From Lysobacteraceae bacterium NML93-0793 (GTDB lineage: Bacteria; Pseudomonadota; Gammaproteobacteria; Xanthomonadales; Xanthomonadaceae): a stretch of DNA of 64,000 bases. How positions within the stretch are numbered: position 1 is the first letter of the stretch; each line of letters begins with the position of its first letter. Shown in pieces: positions 57,085 to 64,000 of this stretch. The DNA lies in contig NTJG01000001.1 in the NCBI GenBank assembly GCA_002324875.1, positions 124,001 through 188,000 on the forward strand, written 5' to 3'. Under the pieces are notes generated by a model, which saw only the letters and a program-made list of their open reading frames with translations, was not told the origin of the DNA and did not search any database. Made by a program: the position numbers and the translations under genes.

Positions 57085-57160
57085 TCCCGTTGTCACTCCC
57101 GTGGCTTTCAGCGGACGGATGTCCGGTCAGGCGGGAATCCCGTGTCGTCGGCGTTCGACC
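57085..57160. repeat. degenerate CGTCATTCCCGC-type repeat
   Basis: CGTTGTCACTCCCG, a small CGGAC/GTCCG hairpin, then GGCGGGAATCCCG: a decayed copy of the palindromic family seen intact at 62.46 kb. It lies on the outer left flank of the large inverted repeat. Confidence 0.45.
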
Positions 57161-57580
57161 CTGGAGGCGCCGGATCGAGGCGCGGTTGGCCTGTTGCAGC
57201 GGGCCCTCGCTTTCGCGGGAAGGGTGGGACGGCGCAGACGTTCCTGGGCGCAGGCTTCAGCTGTGCTGGGTTTTGCCCTGCCTAGTGCTTCTTGCTTCTG
57301 CCTTTTTGTCGTTGTCTTTGTTTTTGCTGTTGCCTTTTGGCTTTGGCGTTTGATGTTCGAGCCGTAAAGCGAGCCGAGCATCGCAGGGCGGCGGGGCCGT
57401 AGAGCAGCCCATGTCTGAGCGAAGCGAGTTTGGGCGCCGTGCCGCGTCAGGCGAGGAGCGCAGGGAACCGATGCGGCTTCATCGCATCGGCTCGCGCCCG
57501 GCGACGGCGGTTTGACTCGCGCCTCGGGCACTCGCCCTTCGGGCCGGCTTCGCCGTTCGCCAGCGCATCGGCGCTGTCGT

Positions 57581-57608
57581 GCTTACTTTTGACAAGACAA
57601 AAGTAAGC
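57581..57608. repeat. perfect hairpin 1 in the centre of the inverted repeat
   Basis: GCTTACTTTTG and its exact complement, 11-bp stem, 6-nt loop ACAAGA. Confidence 0.8.
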
Positions 57609-57720
57609 CGCGCGAACAGCGCGGAAGCTCTGTTCCTCGCGAATGATCTGAACCGGGCGGTAGCGGTGAACGAACGGAAAGCAGAGCAAGTGCACGGCTT
57701 TCGCCCGCTTGCGCGTGCGA

Positions 57721-57748
57721 GTTCCTTTTTGAGGGACCAAAAAGGAAC
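57721..57748. repeat. perfect hairpin 2 in the centre of the inverted repeat
   Basis: GTTCCTTTTTG and its exact complement, 11-bp stem, 6-nt loop AGGGAC. Same geometry as hairpin 1, followed by a second AAAAAG run. Confidence 0.8.
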
Positions 57749-57941
57749 CAAAAAGTCCCTTCGCCGGGCGCGAGCCGACGCGGCTGCGCCGCGCCGGTCC
57801 CCTCCGCTCCTCGCCTGACGCGGCACATTGGGACCTTTACGGTTCCGCAGCCCAAACTCGCTTCGCTCGGACATGGGCTGCTCTTCGGCCACGCCCGGCT
57901 CCGGTGCTCGGCTCGCTTTACGGCTCGAACGTCAAACGCTG

Positions 57942-58078
57942 AAAGCCAAAGCCAAAGCCAAAGCCAAAGCCAAAGCCAAAGCGGAAGCGGAAGCCGAAGC
58001 CGAAGCCGAAGCCGAAGCCAAAGCCAAAGCCAAAGCGGAAGCCGAAGCCGAAGCCGAAGCTAGAGCTGGAGCTGGAGC
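57942..58078. repeat. hexanucleotide minisatellite (AAAGCC/GAAGCC)
   Basis: About 22 tandem copies of AAAGCC, then GGAAGC/CGAAGC and back, in blocks, ending in degenerate AGAGCTGGAGCT. Translated in one frame it gives alternating Lys-Ala and Glu-Ala runs (open frame 57828-58106), but that frame has no family or ribosome-binding support. A matching CTTTGG/TTTTTG-rich stretch flanks the left arm at 57290-57350 in inverse orientation. Confidence 0.85.
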
Positions 58079-58216
58079 AAAACAGACGACACGCAGGCGC
58101 AATTGATCAAACCGGATTCGTCTTTGCAGGGCGAGGCGGCGCCAGGCCGCGGCCGGAGGCTGAAGGCACGCACGCGTCGGCAAGCCGGCATGCCCGGCGA
58201 TGGCATCATGCGCGCC

Positions 58217-58993
58217 ATGTCGTCGCATCGTCCGCCCCGTTACCCGCGTCTCTGGCTGCCCCTTCTGATCGCCTCGCAGCTCGTGATCGCGTGGCTGTGG
58301 TGGTGGCTGGGCTGGCAGGTGGGGCTGCCGCTGCTGCTGGCCAGCCATGCGCTGTGCCTGTGGGGCGTGCTCGCGCCGTCGTCGCGGCTGTACGGGCCGG
58401 TGCTGACCCGGCTGCCGGGCGACGGTGTGTGGCTGACCATCGACGACGGGCCGTCCGACGACACGCGCGCGGTGCTGGACCTGCTCGATGCGCACGGCGC
58501 CAAGGCGACGTTCTTTCTCGTCGGCGCGCGCGCCGAGGCGCGGCCGGAACTGGTGCGCGAGATCGTCGCCCGCGGTCACGACATCGGCAATCACTCGCAC
58601 ACCCATCCGCAGGCGCGTTTCTGGGCGCTCGGCCCGGCGCGCATGCGGCGCGAGATCGACGACGCCCAGGCCGCGCTCACTCGCATCACCGGCCGCGCAC
58701 CGGTGTGGTTCCGCTCGGTGGTCGGCCACACTAATCCCTTCGTGCACGCGCCGCTGCGCGACGCCGGACTGGCGCGTGTGGGCTGGAGCGCGCGTGGCTT
58801 CGATGCGGTGGAAGCTGACGTCGACAGGGTGATCGCGCGGATCGACGCCGACCTCGCGCCGGGCGCGATCGTGCTACTGCACGAGGGCGCGAGGCACGGC
58901 CGCAACGTCGCCATGCTCGACGGCGTGCTCGCCCGTCTACGCGCGAAGGGGTTGCGCGCGGTCCTGCCCCTGGACGGCCCCGGAGAGACATAG
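58217..58993 (+). CDS. polysaccharide deacetylase family protein (NodB fold)
   Basis: 258 aa. An N-terminal hydrophobic region (about residues 10-50) would anchor it in the inner membrane. The NodB domain has WLTIDDGPSDDTRAVLDLL (catalytic/metal Asp pair), HSHTHPQARFWALGP (HSHxH metal site), WFRSVVGHTNPF and a C-terminal IVLLHEGARHGRN. Members deacetylate chitin-like, peptidoglycan or other sugar polymers. ATG 58217 and ATG 58208 are both possible; the former gives the shorter normal leader. It is the first gene past the inverted-repeat region, so its promoter must lie in or after 58080. Confidence 0.88.
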   Translation: MSSHRPPRYPRLWLPLLIASQLVIAWLWWWLGWQVGLPLLLASHALCLWGVLAPSSRLYGPVLTRLPGDGVWLTIDDGPSDDTRAVLDLLDAHGAKATFFLVGARAEARPELVREIVARGHDIGNHSHTHPQARFWALGPARMRREIDDAQAALTRITGRAPVWFRSVVGHTNPFVHAPLRDAGLARVGWSARGFDAVEADVDRVIARIDADLAPGAIVLLHEGARHGRNVAMLDGVLARLRAKGLRAVLPLDGPGET

Positions 58994-58999
58994 GCGGCG

Positions 59000-59185
59000 A
59001 GCCGTGCCGCTGGCCGTGGGGTACATCCCCTACAGGTCCTGCAGGCACACGCGCGTGCGCGAACCCGAGGCGGTTCGAAACCCGCAGGACTGCGGCAATC
59101 GCGGCCAAGACCGCTCTTGCAGAGGCACGTGTCCGGCCATCGCACAGCCCGCTTTGCGCGTGACCTGCAGGAACGCGCTCGCTCC
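59000..59185. repeat. REP-like repeat cluster
   Basis: CCTACAGGTCCTGCAG, CACGCGCGTGCGCG, CGGCAATCGCGGCCAAGACC and CTGCAGGAACGCGCTCGCTC units in varied orientation fill the gap between the convergent deacetylase and HEAT-like genes. Confidence 0.5.
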
Positions 59186-59722
59186 TCAGGCGGTGCGCAG
59201 ATACGCCAGCACCGACTGCACGTCGTCGGCTTCCAGCAGCAGCTCGGCCAGCGCGTGCTGGCCGGTCGAGGCAGCAGTGGCGGCCAACGCCGCGGCGCAC
59301 AGGGTTTCGTTCCAGTCCGGCGTGGCCACCAGGCCGGCGAGCAGCGGCAGACGCGCGAGCGCGGTGACGTAGCCGTCGATCAGCGCATCGGGAATCTCCG
59401 CATCGTGCAGCGCGCGGGCGAGTTCGATGCTCGCCGGCAGCACGAAGTGGCTGGGCGTCGCCCGTTCGGGCGCTTCGGCCAGCGCGGCGACGATGTGGGG
59501 CACCGCGGCGAACGAGGCGGGATGCACGCGCCCCTCGTCGCACAGCGCCGCCCACAGCGAATGCCAGGGCTCGCTCTGCCAGGTTTCCTCGCCCACCCCA
59601 TCGAGCTGGGCCAGCAACGCGGGAATGCCGCGCGCGCTGCCGCCGGCGCAGGTCAGTGTGGTCCACGACGGATCGTCCAGCGCCAGCATCGGCGCATCGG
59701 GAAGGCCGTCGCGGGCGGTCAC
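59186..59722 (-). CDS. HEAT-like repeat protein of unknown function
   Basis: 178 aa, all helical. SWTTLTCAGGSARGIPALLAQL, WHSLWAALCDEGRVHPASFA and VPHIVAAL recall the family in which pairs of short helices carry W..L...GSA and W..LW.A...G motifs, seen in actinobacterial and other HEAT-like proteins. No enzyme motif, signal peptide or membrane segment. The start is GTG 59722, giving a GTGA overlap with the methyltransferase stop. Last gene of a four-gene operon; it could be a protein-interaction partner of the upstream enzymes (inference). Confidence 0.72.
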   Translation of the reverse strand: MTARDGLPDAPMLALDDPSWTTLTCAGGSARGIPALLAQLDGVGEETWQSEPWHSLWAALCDEGRVHPASFAAVPHIVAALAEAPERATPSHFVLPASIELARALHDAEIPDALIDGYVTALARLPLLAGLVATPDWNETLCAAALAATAASTGQHALAELLLEADDVQSVLAYLRTA

Positions 59723-60435
59723 GTGCGTTCGCCCACGATCAGCCAGTTGTTGAACGGCGTGTCACCGTAGAGCGGGCGGAGCGTCGTGCGCAGGCCGGCG
59801 CCTTCGAGCTGCGTGCGCAGGCCGTCGGCCGTGGGGTAGCACTTGGCGCGCTCCTGCATCCAGCCGGCGAGATTCGCCAGCCGGTCGGTGATGCGGGTCG
59901 TGCGGCTGCGCGACGAGTCGTCGGCCAGGCCGCTGCGGATCACCAGGCGCGCACCGGGGGTCAGCATCGCGATCACGCTGTCGAGCAGTTCGCGCTGACG
60001 GTCGGGCGTCAGGTACTGCAGCACGTCGAGGATGGCGACGCTGCCGCGGTGATCGGGCATGCCGGCGCCGAGATCGAGCACGTCGAAGCGCACGTCGGCC
60101 AGACCCGTGCGCGCGGCGACGTCGCGGCCGCGGCGGATCTTGGCCGCGTCGATGTCGACGCCGTAGAACGGCAGCGCCTGGCCGTCGGCGCGCAACGCGT
60201 GCGCCAGCAGGCCGAGCCCGCAGCCCAGGTCGAGCACCGGCGCCGTGGTCGGGCGCAGCGCCTGCAGCACGCCCGGATACAGCGGGTCGGTGCGCAGCTT
60301 GGTCAGCGTGTAGTAGTAGTCGTACCGGTTGCCGAGCACGTGTTTCGGCAGGAACGCACGCGCGATGCTGCGCGCGTCCTCGCGCGGAAACGGAGCGGTC
60401 GCCAGCGGGGCGGCGTCGTGGGTCGTCGTATTCAT
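59719..60435 (-). CDS. class I SAM-dependent methyltransferase
   Basis: 238 aa. VLDLGCGLGLLAHALR (motif I), FYGVDIDAAKIRRGRD, SVAILDVLQYLTPDRQ and a C-terminal NNWLIVGERT form a standard Rossmann methyltransferase. The leader FLPKHVLGNRYDYYYTLTKL suggests a substrate-binding helix region. Substrate unknown. The ATG at 60435 overlaps the GDSL hydrolase stop by 4 nt, and its own stop overlaps the next start, so translation is coupled on both sides. Confidence 0.85.
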   Translation of the reverse strand: MNTTTHDAAPLATAPFPREDARSIARAFLPKHVLGNRYDYYYTLTKLRTDPLYPGVLQALRPTTAPVLDLGCGLGLLAHALRADGQALPFYGVDIDAAKIRRGRDVAARTGLADVRFDVLDLGAGMPDHRGSVAILDVLQYLTPDRQRELLDSVIAMLTPGARLVIRSGLADDSSRSRTTRITDRLANLAGWMQERAKCYPTADGLRTQLEGAGLRTTLRPLYGDTPFNNWLIVGERT

Positions 60436-61046
60436 GCCCGAGACAATACGGCGCGGGCCACCGGCAGCGCCAGCTGCGTCCACGCTGCATGCAGCGCGGC
60501 CGAGGGGTGCAGGCCGTCGTCGGCGAGCATCCCCGGCTCGCCGCCACGCGCGCGGCTGACCGGCGCGATGTCGACGAAGGCGACGCCGCGTGCGGAGCAG
60601 ATCGCCGCCGCCGCGGCGTTGTAGGCATCGAGTTCGCGCGCGATCGCCGCGGTGTCGCGGCCCGAATGCGCGCCGAACGGGGTGACGCCCCAGTCCGGAA
60701 TCGCGAGCACGAACACCCGCGTCGCATCGCCACCGGCGAAGCCGATCGCGCGCGCGAGCAGCGCCTCGAACGCGGGCGCGTACGTGGCGACGTCACGGCC
60801 GCGGTACTGGTCGTTGACGCCGATCAGCAGGCTCACCAGATCGAACGGAGGCCGCAATGCCGCCGCATCGATCGCCGCGTCGAGTTCGTCGGTCGTCCAG
60901 CCGGTGGTCGCGACGATCCGCGGCGCGTCGATCGCGACGCCCTCGCTGCGCAGCGCATCGGCCAGGCGCACCGGCCAGCGGTCCTCGGGCGCGATGCCTT
61001 CGCCGATGGTGTAGCTGTCACCGAGCGCGAGGTAGTGCGCGATCAT
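60432..61046 (-). CDS. SGNH/GDSL hydrolase
   Basis: 204 aa. Catalytic block I GDSYTIGEG (Ser near 10), block III GVNDQYRG (GxND), block V DDGLHPS (DxxH). No signal peptide, so cytosolic. It should hydrolyse an ester or acyl group; substrate unknown. It starts by ATGA overlap with the aminotransferase stop. The pairing with an aminotransferase and a methyltransferase in one unit suggests a small-molecule route, but no product is evident. Confidence 0.88.
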   Translation of the reverse strand: MIAHYLALGDSYTIGEGIAPEDRWPVRLADALRSEGVAIDAPRIVATTGWTTDELDAAIDAAALRPPFDLVSLLIGVNDQYRGRDVATYAPAFEALLARAIGFAGGDATRVFVLAIPDWGVTPFGAHSGRDTAAIARELDAYNAAAAAICSARGVAFVDIAPVSRARGGEPGMLADDGLHPSAALHAAWTQLALPVARAVLSRA

Positions 61047-62311
61047 CGCGCGGCACGCGCCTGGCGTGGCGTCAGCGGCACGACCTTGCGTGCCTCGCCG
61101 ATGCGCCGCTCGAGCACCCGTTCGATGCGTGCGAAGACCTCGCGCAGCTGCGCCGGCTCGGGCAGCAGGGTCACCCGGAAGTGGTTGCGGTAGGGCACGT
61201 TGAAGCTGTTGCCGGGCACCACCAGCACGCCTTCGCTTTCCATCAGGTCCAGCGCGAACGCATGGTCGTCGAAGCCGGCCGCGACGTCCGCGGCGATGCC
61301 GGGAAACGCGTACAGCGCACCGGCCGGCGTGTTGAGGGTGAGATACCGGCTCGCCGCGCAGGCCTCGACCACCGCGCGCCGCGCCTCGTACAGCCGGCCG
61401 CCGGGCTGGCACAGCGGAGTGATCGTATCGACGCCGGTCAGCGCGGCCTCGATCGCGAACTGGCCCGGCACATTCGCGCACAGGCGCAATGCGCCGAGCA
61501 GATCCATCGCGTTGCGGAAATCGCGGCTGCGCGGCTCGCTGCCCGACAGCACCGCCCAGCCCACGCGCCAGCCGCAGGCCCGGTGCACCTTGGACAGGCC
61601 GCCGAACGACACGCAGGGCACGTCACCGGCGAGCGGTGCGATCGGTTCGAACGGCGCATCGTCGTAGGTGATGCCGTCGTAGATCTCGTCGCACAGCAGC
61701 AGCAATTCGTGCTTGGCGGCGATCGCGACGATGCGCTCGAGCAGCGCACGCGGATACACCGCGCCGGTCGGATTGTTCGGGTTGATCAGCACGATCGCGC
61801 GCGTGCGCGGCGAGACCAGCGCTTCGAGCGCATCGGGGTCCGGCAGGAAGCCGTTCTCGGCCTTGCACTGGTAGAACACCGGGCGGCCGTCGTTGAGGAT
61901 CGTCGCCGCCGACCACAGCGGATAGTCGGGCGACGGCACCAGCACTTCGTCACCGGGATTGAGCAGCGCACGCAGCGCGATGTCGATGAGTTCGCTGACG
62001 CCGTTGCCGACGAACACGCGCTCGGCCGACACGTCCTGCGCGCCGCGTGCGGCGTGATGTGCGGCGATGACCTCGCGCGCCACCGGCAGGCCCTGCTGGT
62101 GGGTGTAGGGATCGGTGGCGTGGATGTGGTCGGCGATCGCGCGCTGCAGGTGCTCCGGAGCGCGGAAGCCGAACGCGCCCGGGTTGCCGATGTTGAGCTT
62201 GATCAGCGTGCGCCCCTGCGCTTCGAGATCCCGCGCGCGCCGCGCCAGTTCGCCGCGGATCTCGTAGCGGACTTCGGACAGGCGTTCACGCGTGTTGAGG
62301 GGGGCGGGCAT
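61043..62311 (-). CDS. alaA: PLP-dependent aminotransferase, AlaA-like
   Basis: 422 aa, class I fold. GNPGAFGFRAPEHL, PYTHQQGLPVAREVIAAHH, the ribose/phosphate segment FVGNGVSELIDIAL, INPNNPTGAVYP and PLP lysine in FGGLSKVHRACGWRVGW are all present. The motif order matches E. coli AlaA/YfbQ (glutamate-pyruvate aminotransferase, 405 aa). ATG 62311 opens the operon; three further genes overlap each other by 4 nt downstream. The N-terminal TRERLSEVRYEIRGELARRA helix is also AlaA-like. Confidence 0.9.
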   Translation of the reverse strand: MPAPLNTRERLSEVRYEIRGELARRARDLEAQGRTLIKLNIGNPGAFGFRAPEHLQRAIADHIHATDPYTHQQGLPVAREVIAAHHAARGAQDVSAERVFVGNGVSELIDIALRALLNPGDEVLVPSPDYPLWSAATILNDGRPVFYQCKAENGFLPDPDALEALVSPRTRAIVLINPNNPTGAVYPRALLERIVAIAAKHELLLLCDEIYDGITYDDAPFEPIAPLAGDVPCVSFGGLSKVHRACGWRVGWAVLSGSEPRSRDFRNAMDLLGALRLCANVPGQFAIEAALTGVDTITPLCQPGGRLYEARRAVVEACAASRYLTLNTPAGALYAFPGIAADVAAGFDDHAFALDLMESEGVLVVPGNSFNVPYRNHFRVTLLPEPAQLREVFARIERVLERRIGEARKVVPLTPRQARAAR

Positions 62312-62454
62312 CGGGGCGCTCGGCGCGGGGAATGTCGCGCGATGCTAGCGGAAAATCCGTGGGGTCACGCTGTTTGCCGCGGAGAACGCTCACGCGCCGG
62401 CGATCGCCGGCTCCGCGCCCGATGACTGTCGGGGAAGGCCTGGATAACGGCCGT

Positions 62455-62532
62455 CATTCCCGCAAAGGCCGGAATCCAGCGGCGTCAGGCTTCGAGAATC
62501 AGCGGCGCTGGATTCCCGCCGTCGCGGGAATG
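62455..62532. repeat. CGTCATTCCCGC-type palindrome, well preserved
   Basis: The left arm 62455-62481 (opens CATTCCCGC, closes GGAATCCAGCG) pairs with the right arm 62506-62532 around 24 nt. The gap 62312-62617 between alaA and rsgA otherwise shows no gene. This is the widespread Gram-negative intergenic palindrome; decayed relatives lie at 33.5 and 57.1 kb. Confidence 0.75.
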
Positions 62533-62617
62533 CCGGTCACAGGCAGACGTGTCCGGATACGCCCTCGCCGGCCCGGCCTCGTAGAATCGCGCCCATGACG
62601 ACCGCCCGCCTGCCTGC

Positions 62618-63772
62618 TTGATCCCGCCCGACCCCGCGCTGCGTGCGATCGGCTGGCCCTTCGACGGCGCGCCGTCCGACGCCTGGGCCGGGACGCTGGC
62701 CGCGCATCCCGGCACGCAGCCGATGCGCGTGGTCGAGCAGCACCGCTCCGGTTATCTGGTGGCGGCCGCGCCCGGTGAGGCGCTCGCGGTCGAATCACCG
62801 CCCGAATGGCTGCGCCGCAGCGGCTACCGCAAGGGCACGATGGCGCCGGAAGACCGCGCCGCGGTCGGCGACTGGGTGCTGGTCGAGGACGGCAAGCGGA
62901 TCGTCGTCATGCTGCCCCGGCGCAGCGCGATCAAGCGCGCCGCCGCGGGCGAGCATTACCGGCAGCAGTTGATCGCGGCCAACATCGACACCGTGCTCGT
63001 GGTCTGCGGGCTGGATGCCGATTTCAACCCGCGCCGCATCGAGCGCTACCTGCTGCTGGTGCAGGGTGGCGGCACGCCGGTGATCGTGCTCACCAAGGCC
63101 GACAAGCCCGAGGCGGACATCGCCGCTGCAGTGGCGGCGCTGACCGAGATCGCCGGACAGGGCGTCGCGGTGGTGCCGGTCAACGCGCGCGAGCCCGCCA
63201 GCGTGCAGGGTCTGCACCGCTGGCTCGGGCCGGGCATGACCGCCGTGCTGGTGGGCAGTTCGGGCGCGGGCAAGTCGACCTTGACCAACAGCCTGCTCGG
63301 CATCGAGCGCATGAAGACCGCGGCGGTGCGCGCCACCGACGACCGCGGACGGCATACCACGACCTACCGCGCGCTGATTCCGCTGCCGTCCGGCGCGTGC
63401 CTGATCGACACCCCCGGCATGCGCGAACTCAAGCCCACCGGCGAGGAAGACCTGGCCGAAGGCGGCTTCGCCGATGTCGAGGCGATCGCCGCCGACTGCC
63501 GCTTCCGCGATTGCACCCACGGCGCCGAGCCGGGCTGCGCGGTGCGCGCGGCGATCGAGGCAGGCACGCTGTCGGCCGCTCGCGTGGCGAGCTACCTGAA
63601 ACTGCGCGACGAGCTGGCCGGTGCCGCCGGGCAGCGGGCCAACCGCATGGCGCACAAGGCCGAGACCGCGCTGGCCGCCGGCAAGCCGACGGGACGTGCC
63701 GCCCCGAAATCCGGCGGACGCCCCGGCATCAAGCCCGCGCGCCGCGGATCGGACTGGACCCGCGAGACCTGA
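62618..63772 (+). CDS. rsgA: ribosome small subunit-dependent GTPase A (RsgA/YjeQ)
   Basis: 384 aa from TTG 62618. A circularly permuted GTPase: G4 LTKADKP comes first, then G1 GSSGAGKSTLTN, then G3 DTPGMRE. An OB-like N-terminal domain (residues 35-105) and a C-terminal zinc module (CRFRDCTHGAEPGCAV) complete the family plan; it matures the 30S subunit. No in-frame ATG lies before residue 36, yet the conserved RAIGWPFDG stretch sits upstream of that, so TTG is called. An 8-codon frame starting at ATG 62595 stops inside the TTG (TTGA overlap). The Lys/Arg-rich tail past residue 345 looks disordered. Confidence 0.93.
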   Translation: MIPPDPALRAIGWPFDGAPSDAWAGTLAAHPGTQPMRVVEQHRSGYLVAAAPGEALAVESPPEWLRRSGYRKGTMAPEDRAAVGDWVLVEDGKRIVVMLPRRSAIKRAAAGEHYRQQLIAANIDTVLVVCGLDADFNPRRIERYLLLVQGGGTPVIVLTKADKPEADIAAAVAALTEIAGQGVAVVPVNAREPASVQGLHRWLGPGMTAVLVGSSGAGKSTLTNSLLGIERMKTAAVRATDDRGRHTTTYRALIPLPSGACLIDTPGMRELKPTGEEDLAEGGFADVEAIAADCRFRDCTHGAEPGCAVRAAIEAGTLSAARVASYLKLRDELAGAAGQRANRMAHKAETALAAGKPTGRAAPKSGGRPGIKPARRGSDWTRET

Positions 63773-63848
63773 TCGTCGTGGCCGACGGGCCACCACCGGG
63801 CATCGCGTTCGCCACGACCGCAGCTCCGTATCCGCACGCGCAATCGCC

Positions 63849-63980
63849 CTGTAAGAGCGCTCGCGCGCGAACGTGGACTGGCAGACACCGGGAATGCCCT
63901 TCGCGGCCGAGGCCGCTCCTGCAGGGCATCGCGTTCGGCCCGCGCCTACAAGGGGGCACCCGCCTACAGGGGGGCATTGC
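63849..63980. repeat. REP-like repeat cluster after rsgA
   Basis: CTGTAAGAGCGCTCGCGCGCG, then CGCGGCCGAGGCCGCTCCTG and two GCCTACA(A/G)GGGGG units. Same family as at 5.2 and 19.7 kb. The region to 64000 shows no gene. Confidence 0.55.
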
Positions 63981-64000
63981 GCCGGACGGGATGTCGACCC

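Larger units (their letters stand above)
57355..57930. repeat. 576-bp nested inverted-repeat element
   Basis: Four pairs of arms nest around one centre: 57355-57380 with 57905-57930 (26/26), 57401-57434 with 57851-57884 (33/34), 57441-57460 with 57805-57824 (20/20), 57483-57503 with 57762-57782 (20/21). Beyond the outer arms the symmetry continues into T-rich (left) and A-rich (right) repeats. The centre carries two perfect hairpins. No protein-coding frame in it looks genuine. It separates the glutaredoxin gene (minus) from the deacetylase gene (plus), both transcribed away from it. Confidence 0.85.

Noticed and set aside
57942..58078. Tandem repeat as a CRISPR array
   Set aside because: Units are contiguous 6-mers without spacers; no cas genes are nearby.
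57828..58106. Open frame encoding Lys-Ala/Glu-Ala repeats as a small protein
   Set aside because: It is the translation of a hexanucleotide minisatellite, begins inside the arm of an inverted repeat, and has no ribosome-binding site or family support.
59060..59150. Possible tRNA around a GGTTCGAAACCC stretch
   Set aside because: The T-loop-like string lacks a matching acceptor stem and anticodon arm; it belongs to a REP-like cluster.

Overview
The window looks like a chromosomal segment from a high-GC gammaproteobacterium of the Xanthomonadaceae/Lysobacteraceae group (Lysobacter, Luteimonas or Xanthomonas-like). The grounds are very high GC with strong G/C third-position bias, a TonB-dependent receptor of xanthomonad style, the engB / cytochrome c4 / two-DsbA / nuclease cluster, an L2/KPC-like class A beta-lactamase, and several families of short palindromic intergenic repeats typical of these genomes. 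Genus is not resolved from the sequence alone. No tRNA, rRNA or CRISPR array was seen.

Layout. 1-6.2 kb: rpsU (minus) divergent from tsaD, then pterin/folate genes folB, folK and a FolM-like pteridine reductase, interleaved with a YbdG-like mechanosensitive channel and a DUF6159 membrane protein. 6.4-13.9 kb: MidA-type methyltransferase, VanZ protein, AmgK-like sugar kinase, VOC protein, DUF72 protein, a class A beta-lactamase with carbapenemase-type cysteines, CCA-adding enzyme and a CNNM/CBS membrane protein. 13.9-24.0 kb: unknown secreted protein, soluble lytic transglycosylase, TSUP permease, M20 amidohydrolase, Cds1-like cysteine desulfhydrase and a large TonB-dependent receptor. 24.0-34.3 kb: endonuclease/exonuclease/phosphatase protein, two DsbA-like proteins and cytochrome c4 (one minus-strand run), divergent engB, then gshA, a lipoprotein, ppc, a NUDIX hydrolase and a glutathione S-transferase.

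34.4-44.6 kb is an accessory island of lower GC, entirely on the minus strand. It reads SNF2/RapA-like helicase, DUF4391 protein, type III DNA methyltransferase (Mod), DinD, type III restriction subunit (Res). It ends next to a 21-codon fragment of an IS3-family transposase gene. This is the best candidate for an unusual defence system: a complete Mod/Res pair with DinD between the two and a translationally coupled helicase + DUF4391 module in front.

44.7-64 kb returns to core DNA: a formaldehyde detoxification operon (frmR-frmA-unknown-fghA) with a visible FrmR-type operator on its -10 box, an L,D-transpeptidase, a Dph6-like ATPase, a DegV protein, a transporter-fused hybrid histidine kinase, a diguanylate cyclase and a glutaredoxin-IscA-like-rhodanese fusion. 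Between the last of these and a polysaccharide deacetylase lies about 1.2 kb without genes, containing a 576-bp nested inverted repeat and a hexanucleotide minisatellite. A tightly overlapped four-gene operon (AlaA-type aminotransferase, GDSL hydrolase, methyltransferase, HEAT-like protein) and rsgA close the window. Glutathione links several genes: gshA makes it, frmA/fghA use it for formaldehyde, and the GST and glutaredoxin depend on it.
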